A stretch of 64,000 nucleotides of DNA from Phascolomyces articulosus. Taxonomy: Eukaryota; Mucoromycota; Mucoromycetes; Mucorales; Lichtheimiaceae. Positions 51,403 through 63,147 of the stretch are shown one piece after another. Made by a program: the position numbers and the translations under genes. The notes under the pieces are model-generated. The model made no database searches and had not been told where the DNA came from. It saw only the letters and a list, made by a program, of their open reading frames with translations. Numbering within the stretch: the first letter of the stretch is position 1; each line of letters starts with the position of its first letter. The stretch covers positions 617,536 to 681,535 of the forward strand of contig JAIXMP010000024.1 of NCBI GenBank assembly GCA_025677815.1, written 5' to 3'.

Positions 51403-52410
51403 TAGTTACCTAATGAGTGTCAATTGATGATTAAATATCTTCGATTTAGGATATGAGTAAGTGTTTAATGATTTAAGTAATAAATTTTAATAAAAAAAAT
51501 AGTGCTACTTTGTACGATACATAAATTACGGTAAAGGAGGTGTTTTGCTAATAAGGAAATTACTACTGGATATTCTGATTTGTTCACTATGTTGATTATG
51601 ATTCTTGCTGGAATGTGGATGCTTACTAATTCACAACACTAACTCGCTTGCAAGTGATGTGATCGCTTCTTGAAACTGAAGGAACGGAGGTAACTCCCGC
51701 CAAACTACTCTAAAGATCGCTGACAAATCAAAAAGAGAGAACAACAGCTACACTTTTTGAGAGCTCCAAGTATACAATGTGCATATAATTATTTCTCGTC
51801 AAGAGGATCATAGCTATATTATTGGGACCACTATCTCCTTATATACATGGTTCATTTGTATACTTTGTTTTTAGAAGAATCGTTGCATGATATGAGTCAC
51901 TCACGCAAGTACTGACCTATCGGAAATTGCAGTATAATTTATTGTCCTGAAAAAAGAATACAGTGGATGGCCATGAGTACAATACACAGTCAAACCAATA
52001 CACTCCATATGAAATATAAAAAAAAAAAAGTACATTGAGTTTTCATAAATTGATGGGAATATTTTTTACAAATCAATTAACTTGTGGTTTTTTAATAACG
52101 ATAAGATCATTTTTCAACAATGGTGGTTTCGGCTAAACCAATTGTATTATACATTCGATTCCTCCACCACCATTATATCTGTGATCGCCTCCTCGGCTTT
52201 TACTGATATCGGTAAAAATACACTACTTCTTACCCGTCACATTATAAAAAAATTATATATTGGTAGGCCATCCAGTTCCAAAACTCAAATCAACATTCAA
52301 CTTTTCATCAAAAAGTAGGTAAACTCGAACAATATCATAATACTCATAATGTTTAGTTAATCACGTTAAAACAGCACTTTCATTTTTTTTAGTTATTCTA
52401 TCGGTAAGCT

Positions 52411-54948
52411 ATGGTAACAGTAGCCACAACAGAGGTAACATCCGAAATAAAAGCCTGTAGTAGCGGGTGTAATGATTCTTCTGGTACCCTTGGTATACTT
52501 CATCTTTCCACCTCCCACGCCAGCGATAAGCGAAGTAATGCACAAACTATAATTGAAGAACAAATTAAAGAAGCAAGTATTACTACTGAAGGTAAGATAC
52601 TCTATTTACAACTTTTATAGAAGCATAGCCACCATAGCCACGTTGCCTTATCATTCACAATGATTTTTTTTATTACAGCGGAAAAGTCAAACAAGTGGGA
52701 AATAAACGATTCATATGATTCTGGACCAGACGGTGGATATGGTTGGCTTGTGGTTGTTGGGTCATTTTTTGGTTATTTTACCTCGTTCGGAACAGAAACA
52801 AGCTGGTAAAATAGCTGTTTATTTTATTATTTTATCGTTCATATGTACAACTAAGTACTTCTTTCTTACTAATATGTTAATACTATTTTCTATTCCCATT
52901 TTATTTTTTGCTAAAGGGGTATGTGAATTCATTGATTACTACAGTAATGATCTGCTATATCCATAGATCGATAAGGATATATTAACCTTGCTTTTATCGT
53001 AATACTATTTATCTAGGCATATTGCAAGCATATTTCGAGGAAAACGTATTCCATGGAATTCCAGATGCTCAGTTCCAACTCAGTTTTGCTGGTACTATTA
53101 TCGGTCTGATGCCAAATCTCATGGGTCCCGTTTTTCAGATTCTTGTTGCACGATATGGTGTTCGTATGACTCAAATAATGGGTGTTTTCTTCATGGTACT
53201 GGGTTTAGAGATGGCTTCGTTCGCATCAAAGGTTTGTACAATCACCAAACATAAATTTATAAATGCACCAAAGGTAAGACATACAGTATTTGTTAAAGAT
53301 GATGCTATCCTTGTAAACATAGATCTGGCATCTTTACTTTACCCAAGGTTTTTTATTTGGTCTTGGAGCTGCCTTTTTATATGTGGTAAGACAACTTTTA
53401 ATTTCCATTTATTTACATATTGTGGTGGATAATATATACCTTCTATTGATAATACAAATATACTACTATTAAAGTCAGCGATGGCAATTCCACCACAGTG
53501 GTTCAACCGAAGACGTGGATTAGGATTAGGCATTGTCACAAGGTAAGTAAGTCATTAATCAAGTGAATAAAAGTATAATTATACTCTAAATCGTTCCTTA
53601 ATTTCACTTAGTGGCTCTGGTATTGGTGGTGTGATTTTACCATTTATAATGACTTCACTTAGCAAGAACTTGGGTATTGCATGGTATTGCATCTCTGTAT
53701 TATTTATTAATAGTATCTGTACTTATACAATAACCTATATTTGTTCTATATTGACACATATTAACAGAAATCGATCAATAGGACATACCGTATTCTTGGG
53801 TTTATTTACTTGGCACTCAATTCAATTACTTGCATTTTGGTCAAGGAAAAATATCCACGAAATAAAAAGATCAAGTCAGCTGATGATGGAGAAGAACAAC
53901 CAGTGATTGCACCACCGACTCTAAAAGAGATATTTGATTTCAGTGTACTCAAGGATTCAACTTTTGTACTGTGGATGGTAGCTTCCATGATATCGACACT
54001 AGGAAACTTTGTTCCATTCTTTTTTCTTCCAAGTAATTTTATATCAATACATTCTTTTTTTTTATCATATGTGAAAGATGTGATGGTTAATTAGGTTTTG
54101 ACTGTTAAAAATATTTGTTTCTTGACATTTATAGCTTATGCAACTTATCATGATTTGAGCAGTGCAGATGGTACCACTTTCATGGCTGTATTGGCGGGAT
54201 CTAATTGCGTCGGCCGTGTGTCACTTGGGTAAGATATCTGAAAAAATGATTACTCCAACTCACGTCTCCAGGGTTCAACAGAAATACTAACCGCAGTTAT
54301 TTTTTCTATTTCCATATAAATATATAGATTCATTGGAGATCGAATTGGAAGATTAAACGCACATATCATGAGTAACTTACTTTCTGCAGTAGCTGCTTTT
54401 GGCGTCTGGACGGTTGCTACCACCTATGCATCTATTATGGGATTTGCGGTGCTATACGGTCTATTTTGCTCATCCTATTATTGCTTATGTACGCTTCTTC
54501 AATTCCTTTCTTATTCCTATCGCATAATAACTAGTAATAATGAAATTATACTAATTAATCTTCATATATATGTATAATTATATATAGTGTCTGCCATTAC
54601 CGCTACAATTGTTGGAATCGATAAATTTCCTACCGCTTTATCAATCATGATGCTTTCAAATACTTTTGCAGTTCTAGGTCCAAGTATGTAAAAATTTGTA
54701 TAGTATTACTCGTGATTACATAATATTATTGCTATTATTATATGCTTCAGAATAAAATATATTAACACATACTACTTTCATTTTTATATAAATCAAATAT
54801 AGGTATTGCTAGCGCGATTGAAAGTAACCTTGATACCAACCCCTATTTTAGCTACAAAATGTTCACTGGTGCAACCTTTGCCTTGGGAACATTTCTTCTC
54901 GTTCTTCTCAAGTTAAAGATGACACGTAGCCTTTTGGTAAAAATCTAA
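52411..54948 (+). CDS. Monocarboxylate-transporter-like MFS permease, one exon junction out of frame
   Basis: Eleven exons: 52411-52591, 52679-52805, 53017-53231, 53323-53385, 53475-53542, 53612-53683, 53782-54032, 54135-54228, 54328-54488, 54588-54683, 54803-54948. The MCT signature SGPDGGYGWLVVVGSFFGYF opens helix 1; later blocks GFLFGLGAAFLY, AMAIPPQWFNRRRGLGLGIV, GSGIGGVILPFIM, NCVGRVSLGFIGDRIGR and TYATYHDLSSADG fit fungal MCT/MCH proteins of 11-12 helices, about 490 residues. Junction 2/3 does not close: exon 2 ends TSW with TG|GTAAAA, and exon 3 begins GC ATA TTG (ILQAYFEENVF), one base out of register. A weak GC donor one codon earlier (A|GCTGGT) would restore the frame but lose the conserved Trp-Gly. 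It may be a fresh pseudogene, a sequence error or odd splicing. Members carry monocarboxylates or riboflavin; the substrate is unknown. Confidence 0.78.
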
Positions 54949-56772
54949 CGAGTTAGATGTTTATATCTGTTTGCTATTATTATTATCATTAAAAGAGCGT
55001 TTAATTATTATGATGTTACAGTTACAAATATATATTATATATAAACGGAAATTATAAAGTACCTCCTAGTTCTTTTTTTTTTTTTTTTTTTTTTTTTGCT
55101 TTATGTGCGATGCTCGAAAAAACCTTTGGTTTTATGCTTACACAGTACATATATTTTTTTTGGATTATAACATAAGCCCAGGTTTTTTTTTTTGATTACT
55201 TACAATAATGGGTATCACTTGTAAAATACTTAGTGTAAATAAACTAATCAACTTCATAAAAAATATGTAAAATAGAGAGTATCTTTTTTTGCATAATACA
55301 CTGTAGGAAATAAAACCCAAAAAAGCCTAAACTCCTAACCGAAAAACACGAATTCATGTTTTTTTCAAGTGTAATCTCGCGAAATTGGTCCTGAATTTTA
55401 ACTGAATTTAGCTGAGAGTTTACCTAAATTCGTGTTTTTATGAGCATATTTGAGAATACCTTTTTCTACAGTGATATTTCTGTTTTGTAAAATAATACCC
55501 ATTCGCTGAAAAAATCAGACATTGCCAAACCAATATACTATAACACCAATTATGTTCTCAAAGAATCGAATATATTTCTTAGAAGACAGTGTATATATAC
55601 ATACATTTTAGAGAAGCAATAGAAGTAATGATCAATTTAACAAATGGGTACTGCGGAAAATAATACTAGGAGTCATATATTTAATCCCTTACAGTGCTGG
55701 ATTTCGTATTGCATCATCGGCAAAAATTATAATAATTAAAATACCCCAATCTTCGATTGATGAGTGAAAAAAGTTAAACCGTGTAATAAGAAATATATTA
55801 AATATAAATGGGTAAGGAACAGTAAATGAAAATAAAGTGAGAGAAGAGCTGTGTGCTTTCTTGTAAGCAGTGAAAAGACTCCTGTGAGTGGGAAAGAAGA
55901 AGTTGTTGGGTCCTTTTTATTAATTGTACTATTGGATTTCTTTTGCTACTACATTGTGATTTAATATTATCAAAAGCTACTGTGTGTCTCTCTTTAGCTT
56001 TTTTTTTATGAAGGGAGTTCACTTATTGAGCTGTTCTATGATAATTATATTATAAGTATTTAGTATTGCAACAATAATAATGGCAGCACCCTTTCGTTTC
56101 TGTCTATGTAAAGTTTGTGTCACCTAAAAATGTCGGCGTTCCCGGCCGAATAGAATTGGTCGCATGAATCAACAAGATGTGGCTGGAGTTAAAGAAAAAT
56201 ATAAAACAACCTTCCTTTATTAATTAGCATTATAATTTTTCATATTACTTATTATTAAGCTCACAGCGGCATGAGAATTTTAACTTCCAAGAAAGTTCCA
56301 CAAGAAAATAATCATGTTTGTATAGCAGTTTACTTCATTATTAATAAGCCATGGCTGCTGTTGGTCGGAATAAATAATAGAAGAGATTGTTGTTAAAAAA
56401 GTAGTATACAGTACTTTATAGCTGGAGTAATTAAAAAGGTTGAATTCTACATTTTAATATACATTATATAATAACGATTTATTTTTCGGTCATGTTTTGA
56501 CTGAAGGTTAAAAAGCAGTAAGACGAAGACGACTGACTCAAAATGTAAAATACTCAAATGTATACACCAACCGATGGCTTATCTTCTATGATAATAATCA
56601 TCCCTTTCGTGTAATTTTTTGCTTTACATATGTCAAATAACTAATTGTTATACTTAGGAATGATGGAATTGAGACTGTTGATAAATACCAGTATCATTAC
56701 TGGTAGCATTTACCAATTAAAACTGACCAGATATATAGTTTTCTTATATTAAGGAATTAATACAGAAATATT
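54949..56772. other. Intergenic region left of the Tnp2-type transposon
   Basis: AT-rich, with a run of about 23-25 T around 55074-55098 and a palindromic MITE-like unit at 55299-55473. A GC-richer patch (CGGCGTTCCCGGCCG) stands out at 56133-56147 without a recognisable function. No gene. Confidence 0.45.
55299..55473. repeat. Small palindromic MITE-like element
   Basis: The ends are CACTGTAGGAAA and, inverted, CACTGTAGAAAA. Inside, AAAAACACGAATT on the left is matched by an inverted copy on the right. The unit is 175 bases, has no coding capacity and is flanked by ATA on both sides. CACTG-type ends suggest a Tc1-mariner-derived MITE; the target duplication is uncertain. Confidence 0.45.
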
Positions 56773-56882
56773 CACGTAAGGAAAAAAAATGCCAAAAAAA
56801 TGCCAAAATGCCATTTTTCTGTCATTTCAAACACCGTCCCCAAAAAAATGGCACTTTTTTATAAGAAAATGCTATTTTTTTT
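56773..56882. repeat. Left terminal inverted repeat of the Tnp2-type transposon
   Basis: Contains three or four spaced ATGCC/ATGCCA motifs in A-rich DNA, likely transposase-binding sites, and a GC-richer core ACACCGTCCCC. It matches 61767-61874 in inverted orientation. Confidence 0.85.
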
Positions 56883-57197
56883 TCATACTTATAAGATGAG
56901 CGTGAAGGTCTATTACTTGTAGTCTATTTAATAATAAATATAACTGCTTTCTCTTTCATTAGTAAAAGTCATATATATTTTGTTTGATTTTTTTATCAAG
57001 TGGTCAAGACCTCATGGATACTAGAACAACAATATGGTATGAGTGAGAATTTATTTTGTGGATGGTAAAGAATAGGCGTAATATACGTTGAATGTATCTT
57101 TTAAAGAGAAATGAAAAGGAAATACAATAAAAAAAAGAAAAAGTACAAAGTGTGTAAAGATAAAATTAATCAATTAAATGATGTTGAATTGGTAATG

Positions 57198-60100
57198 TTA
57201 TGGATATATATAGTTTTGTAATCGAATATGCTCAAGATCGTGGTCATAAGGCAATTCATTTTTATATCCAAGGCGTTCTTGAGACCAGTATATATAACTG
57301 TTGTCTTTTCCTTTGGCTAAACCAATATATCCAACGATACAGCTTACGTGGATAACGACCAATTTTGATTCAGGCAATTTACATGGCCATGGTGATGGTG
57401 ATACTTCTTTCGTTTTAAAAACTTCAACCAAAGCAAGTACATCCTCACGCTCTTCAAACTTATGAAAGAAAAAGCATTTGACATCTCCAAAATATTGTCT
57501 TTTCTCCATACCAAGATTTTTGCTTCTTGTTTTATCTGTACTGACTTTAAGATGGAAAAGAATCATAGAATCCACTCCACCAAAGATCATGCTATTTATC
57601 AATAATCGAGAGCCTGTTATTAACGGGGCTTTTCGCGGGATAGAAATGCCTTTGTAAGTCCCTTTAACTCGTGCCCAATAGTTTCGTAAAGATACATGAC
57701 AATGGAGATTGGCGATTGTTGTATTTTTCGAAAATGGGCCTAAAATCTTTGGTTCATTTTCCTCCATAGAGAGAGCCATAATCCTGCAATGTTCAACATC
57801 ATCAGTTTCGCCATCTTCAAACAAATCATGGTTAAAACCATCATCCACATAATCGTCTTCATCGTATTCTTCGTCACTATCACCAGAATAACCATCTCCA
57901 TCACTACTGTCTTCTTCATCACCGCCATTCTCATCAAGATCAGCTTCAGTTTCACTGGATCCATTAACAGCATCGTCGTCATCGTCGTAATCACCTTCAT
58001 CATCAGAACTGTAGAATAGATATTATATGAAAGTTACTATAAAACGACGTAATAGAAACAGCAAGTAACAGATTATTCATGATAAAAATTCATTTACCTG
58101 TCAATTTCACTGGAATGAAAACTACCAAGGTAGGGATCATTTAACCTTGCTTCTCTTCTAATGGCAGCCAGACCGATCATAATATTTCCAGAATTTCCAG
58201 CAGCATCCTTTTTACCGTTAATACAGCGTTTAATCCTTCCAATTGCTCGTTCCATAGCAAATGCAGCAACATATGGAAGAGGGCCCATTTGTGTTAAAGT
58301 TGTATGTAGATGGGTAAGGTAATGTTGATTGATAGTGAAAACAGTTACTGGTAAAAACCCTTTTTCAACTTGATCTTTCAACCAATTAACCCAAGAATCA
58401 ATTGTCTCTTTGAATTGATCAAGCTGTTTTTTATGTATGTTGCGGCTGAAAGCAAATCTGTATATCTGGGATAAATCTACCAATGCTTGTTTTGTACTGG
58501 AGTCATCAAAAAACTCCAGTCCAATTGTTGGTATAAAATAGAGAACAAAGTGGATCCAGTCAACAGCTTTATAGAAACCTCCTTGGAATTCGGTATCCCC
58601 ACAAGAACCAGAAAAAGATGATGGTGTCAGAGTTTTTGATTTTGCCACGAGATCTCCAATTTGTGAGCGTGTACCTTTATAGAAAATAAAAGTAGTTAGA
58701 TGTTAATAGCATATTTTTATTTAAAACTAGTACTCAAATATTTTTATAGTATACCATGATTACGGAATAATGGATGCTCATCTTGTTTGCCATATTTTCC
58801 ACAAATCATACGCCAGATCTTAGGATGGAAATGTAATATGATACAATAATTAGTTATTAGAATATACTGGTCCTATTTATTATAATTCGTTAATAGTAAC
58901 ATAGAGTAATTTTATTATTTACCTGTTTGCCTATTCCTGGACCTAATGCGTGCATGATATCGATAGGGAAAAAAGTTGGTGCATGGAAGAAAGGTAATTC
59001 TGCAAATTTACAAATATGCTTTTGTCCCTTTTCAGGGTTCTCTTGTTCGAACATTTTACGATATCTAAGGTCCCCTTTTCGCGATTCATCTTCATTGATC
59101 TTTCTTCTTTTATTACTTCTTTCTTCGTCGATGTCTTCTTCCCCAATTTCTTCTTCCATCTCCTCTTCAGTTTCATTTGTAGCATTGTTGCTACGACCAT
59201 CTTCATTGTCATTAGGGTCCTCCTCTATTGTTGGTAAAACAATATCATATGGGGGGAAGGTCATTCGACGATTATCATAGATCCCTTCAATGGTACAATA
59301 TCGACAGCCATGGTAGCTATTGTGTCCTTTGTGCCCCGCCATCTTTGTTTGTGCCGGTGTATCACCACCGACAAAAAGAAGGTGTGCACGGACCCTAATA
59401 ACTCCTTCATTTTTATCCCCTGTATCAACATAAAAACCTTCTCTGCAAAGTGATCTGAATTCTGATAATAAAGGATCCATAAATGTAAATGGTTCTTGTG
59501 GTTTTTTTGGACCTAAAATAATGCATTATTTATGGAAGAATAAGGACCAAGAAAAAAATTAAATGATTTTATTTAAGGATTGATACCTGGAGTCAAATAC
59601 ACCTGTGCCATATAATCATCTTGTGTACGTTTTTCTGGAGGAAAATGAGGGATTTGGATATGTGCGATAGTCATGGAATGTGTACTGCGTTTATGGACGT
59701 TAAAATCATCAGTGTATAAAGCCAAAAAGATATGATGTTCGTCTTTCAGATGATCCATAATCTTGCAACACAATTCACCATCAAAAATGTCGGTCATAAC
59801 ATTTTTTTTCGGTTGACGCTTGAAAGGATACTTTAATAATTCTCCTGTTTTTTTATCTTGAACAAGAGATGCAAGTTGATCCTTGAGAGGCAATTGTACC
59901 ATTGTTTTCTTTGGTTTTTCTGGGTGTCCATCTCGATATATCTTTTCATGACAATGGTTACATTCATCATTAACATCATCTGATAGAATCATTTTACAAC
60001 TATTAGCACAAACAGGATATTCTTTTGGTTTAGCAGGACACCGTTCCTGAAGTGCCTTTTTAGCGAGATGCTGAGATAGGAGTTCGGGTAATTTGGCAAT

Positions 60101-60367
60101 TTTTGTGAATTTGTTAACCTCATTAATGACAATATCGTAAAGCTCTCTAGATCCACCTCTTTGCATCATAGCCGAGTAAATGGCAATACTTGTCATAATG
60201 TGAGGATGGATAGGATTTGATATATTGGTGGGATCGATTTCCTTGCCGTTGAACATTGGGTTGCGAGTTTGTACATGTTTAGCAAGATGATCGTAGCTGT
60301 CAAATTGACTGGGTTGACCTGATTTGAAATAATGCTTAGCATTCATTTTTTTGTACCTAAGTTTCAT
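57198..60367 (-). CDS. Tnp2-type (Transposase_21) DDE transposase
   Basis: Five exons on the minus strand: 59587-60367, 58923-59512, 58755-58818, 58098-58674, 57198-58008; 940 codons with no stop or frameshift. Order seen: a Cys zinc motif near residue 116-143 (CANSCKMI, then CNHCHEKIY); LYTDDFNVHKRSTHSMTIAH near 215-234 with the first catalytic Asp region of the family; GHKGHNSYHGCRYCTIEGIY, the usual Gly-His/Cys-Arg-Cys motif; an acidic loop (EEEMEEEIGEEDIDEE); FFPIDIMHALGPGIGK near 442, the second catalytic Asp region; FAMERAIGRIKRCINGKKDA, a region that may supply the catalytic Glu; a strongly acidic stretch near 680-740; and a C-terminal globular part. Same layout as fungal and plant Tnp2 proteins, which cut and paste the element. 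The only other gene in the element lies upstream on the same strand. Confidence 0.85.
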
Positions 60368-60791
60368 TTCATTAAATCATTACCTGAAAAATTCATTTGA
60401 CCTGGTTGTTTATAATATAATCTGCTAATAATATGCTTTAAAGTAGGATAGGTACAATTGAACTGCTATAGAAGGAAGAAGTACATTTTAAAATATTTCA
60501 TGTAAGCTACCATTGTTTCACAAATACTTCCGCTCATTAATAATAATATCCCATACATTGAAATAACAAAGATTTGATAATAAATAGTGTTTTGGTATGT
60601 TTTTATATATGATAAAGAACTTGAATAATTGAAAGTATGAATGAAAAAATGGGCTAAGAAAAGGAAATAGAAAATGAGAAGAAGTAATAATAAAAGAATG
60701 TGTTATGAAATAAGGTTGAGTTGGGGAAACTGTGTACTACTACAAAAAATATCATTTTTGTAACCATATTTATCCATCAAAAAAACATTTC
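60368..60791. other. Spacer between the two transposon genes
   Basis: 424 AT-rich bases inside the element, holding the transposase promoter and the 3' end of the accessory gene. No coding segment. Confidence 0.5.
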
Positions 60792-61600
60792 TTAGTTCTC
60801 TTTTGGATCAAGATTTGGGATATCCCAAATTTCATCATCAACTCCATGTTGTTGAGTAGCAGAAGTAGTGGTGGTGTTCAAAGTAAGGGATGGCTCACTA
60901 TTGCTGCTGAATATATAGTAATAGAAAACAGTCATCATTATACTTATAAAGTGAGAATATTTTTAGAAACTAAATGACTATACCTTTCATTCATCAAAAT
61001 ATCACCTTCATTGGCATCTTCTTTACAAGTTCTATTCCATGCTCTTCTTAGAAGGAACTTCGTAGCCCAGGATTTTTTACAAGAACGAAGAGGGAAGTAA
61101 TCACCAATATTGGCCTCCACCATATCCACTGCTAAATCTCTTCCTTCTTTTGGCGATGATTGCCATCCTATGGTCTTATCAACACGAAATCTTCTTCGAA
61201 CATGTCTAGAAACATCATTAGCAAACTTTTCGAGTTCCTGGGCAAAACCCTCTAAGAATGCTTTATCCCATGGTCTATTCTCGAAAAAACGATTTCCAAT
61301 ATCCTCAAGGACAGCAGACAACTTGGTATGATCACTTCTTATTACTTTTGTGTCGTTTGGGATTACAGTAAATCTAGTATGCTTGTGGAAAGGACTTGGA
61401 GAACCCGAAATCGATAATATAACTGGCTCTACTGGCCCTACTGGCTCTGTTCTTTGAACCACACGTCGTAAATCACTGACTTCCTGACGTAAAATTGCTA
61501 ATTGTTCAAGTAGCAATTTATTCGTCTTCATCACTTCCTTCAAAGCTTTCTCTTTTTTTTTCTGCTTTTTATTTTGATCGTTATTTTTAGTTTTCGACAT
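60792..61600 (-). CDS. Transposon accessory protein with N-terminal coiled coil
   Basis: Two exons on the minus strand, 60984-61600 and 60792-60906, joined by a GT-AG intron of 77 bases; 243 codons. Residues 1-25 are very basic (KKQKKKEKALKEVMK), 25-50 form a leucine-rich coiled coil (NKLLLEQLAILRQEVSDLRR), residues 100-205 are a compact mixed region (FAQELEKFANDVSRHVRRRF; FLLRRAWNRTCKED), and the tail is acidic/Thr-rich, ending EIWDIPNLDPKEN. I do not recognise the family. Its position inside the terminal repeats, same strand and intact frame, suggests a helper, perhaps a DNA-binding partner like the TnpA-type proteins of CACTA elements (inference). Confidence 0.7.
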
Positions 61601-61766
61601 AGTAAATAGATAATAAGGTGCGCGTTAAGATTTTAATAAAAATAAAAGAAACAAGTAGGAAAGAGAGTTGAACTATGTATATTATTTCAAAAGAACACTT
61701 TACTATTAATTAATAAAAAAAACAAATAATAGTTGTAGTAACACACTCTTGCTTTTGGGTATGTGA

Positions 61767-61874
61767 AAAATAATGGCATTTTCTCATAAAAAATGCCATT
61801 TTTTTGGGGACGGTGTTTGAAATGACAGAAAAATGGCATTTTGGCATTTTTTTGGCATTTTTTTTCCTTACATG
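61767..61874. repeat. Right terminal inverted repeat of the Tnp2-type transposon
   Basis: Inverted partner of 56773-56882. The outermost base triplet differs (CAT versus CAC), the next 77 or so bases are identical, then small differences follow. Confidence 0.85.
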
Positions 61875-63147
61875 TATTACTGTCATTTTTTTTTAAAAAA
61901 ATAGTATGCTTAAGTATTGTTAATGATAGGCTGGTCCCTTGGCAGAAGTATATATGTATTTGGGTTTAAGATCAACTTAATGAGTAGAGGCAACATTTAG
62001 TATTATTAAAAAGGAACTTGAATACCTAAGTGAATTTTACATTTATTCTGGTCTTTGCATAATTATTTAACTAGAACAGTAAGTAATAAATATATTTTAA
62101 AACATAAAGTGATGAATATATACTATAATAGATAAATAAAATTAAATAAAAAGAATCAATATCTATATATATAATATTGAAATATTATTATACTCCCTTT
62201 ACACTAAGCATGGTTAGTAAACTGGTAAGAATATCGAGAAATACTCTATATATGGATAATTAAGGATTATGCTATACCTAGTGATCATTATTTAGAAAAA
62301 CAAGTTGCTAATCTTTATTACAAGATATCTCAATTTGCTATATATAAAACTATAAAGGAATTACTTACTATATAGGGCTTAACAAATGAAACTATTAAAT
62401 GTGATCCTTTGCTATGCTCTACTAAGTAGAACTGTTATATCAGAGAGAAATCAATCAGTAAAAAGAATAAAAGGAGACATGATAAGTCAATGATGTGATG
62501 AACTATAACAATGGTTCTATTATGTCCATTTATTCATTAGTTAAACATCATTCTCATATATATAATATGACCATTAGTACACTACACTAAGTTAAATTCT
62601 TATTACTAATAAATATGGTGTAAGAATACTATATAAAGAAATAAACAGTAAAGAAGTGTAGACATCAGAGAAGATCAGTGTACTAGTCTATAACTCAACT
62701 ATATATATACATATGATCATATATAATTTAAGAAGTAAGAGATCCTTCATCTCAGCTCATTGACCATAGATTATTAATCATAATTAACTAGACATCATAT
62801 CTGTAGATAATAGAACCATATATAAAGACCAATATTTTTAAATAATAAAAGATTCTCAACTATATTCTTTTAGTCCCACTTTTCATACATTTATCTTATT
62901 ATTATTTCACCTTAAATAAGACCTAAAAATAATGAACTAAAGTTTATTAAGATAAAAAATAATCTCTCTATTTATAAGAAAGTGCTCATCATAGATAGAC
63001 TATCACAACTTGTACATTATGGTATAATATTAGAATATAGATTGCATATTATAAGAACAGTATATTTAAGTAGACCATGAATGATATCATTAGAAGGATT
63101 ATGTGATCCAGCATAATTAACAATATATGAAAGAGGATAGTACAATA
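61875..63147. other. Very AT-rich flank right of the transposon
   Basis: Few C and G, no open frame of any length, and many short palindromes. It may include the lost N-terminal half of the Tc1 relic that follows, but no conserved motif could be read. Confidence 0.35.

Larger units (their letters stand above)
47636..52410. other. Gene-poor region with relics
   Basis: Between NDK and the MCT-like permease. It holds a decayed minus-strand gene (48100-49745) and a pogo-type element (50767-51402), both listed separately. 49750-50760 is AT-rich and shows nothing. 51403-52410 is mostly AT-rich; one minus-strand patch at about 51640-51730 (VVWRELPPFLQFQEAITSLA) looks coding-like but is short and stands alone. 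An open frame at 52082-52318 is probably leader sequence. Confidence 0.45.
56773..61874. mobile_element. Complete-looking 5.1 kb DNA transposon with Tnp2-type transposase
   Basis: Left end from 56773 and right end to 61874 are inverted repeats of about 110 bases: the first 80 or so bases (CA-GTAAGGAAAAAAAATGCC... to ...CCCCAAAAAAATGGCA) differ at a single position, then a few differences appear. A candidate 4-base target duplication TATT lies at 56769-56772 and 61875-61878. Between them, both on the minus strand, are a five-exon transposase gene (57198-60367) and a two-exon accessory gene (60792-61600), both without disabling mutations. Near-identical ends and intact genes point to recent insertion. 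The transposase is of the Tnp2 (Transposase_21) kind known from CACTA/EnSpm-like elements, although the ends do not read CACTA. Confidence 0.85.

Noticed and set aside
51640..51730. Coding-like minus-strand patch upstream of the MCT-like gene
   Set aside because: A single patch of about 30 residues without neighbours, splice context or family match; too weak to call.
55798..56022. 74-codon minus-strand open frame
   Set aside because: No motif or conservation signal; lies in featureless AT-rich DNA.
56094..56175. GC-richer patch with CGGCGTTCCCGGCCG as a possible promoter or transposon end
   Set aside because: No inverted partner and no gene within reach; left as an unexplained composition change.
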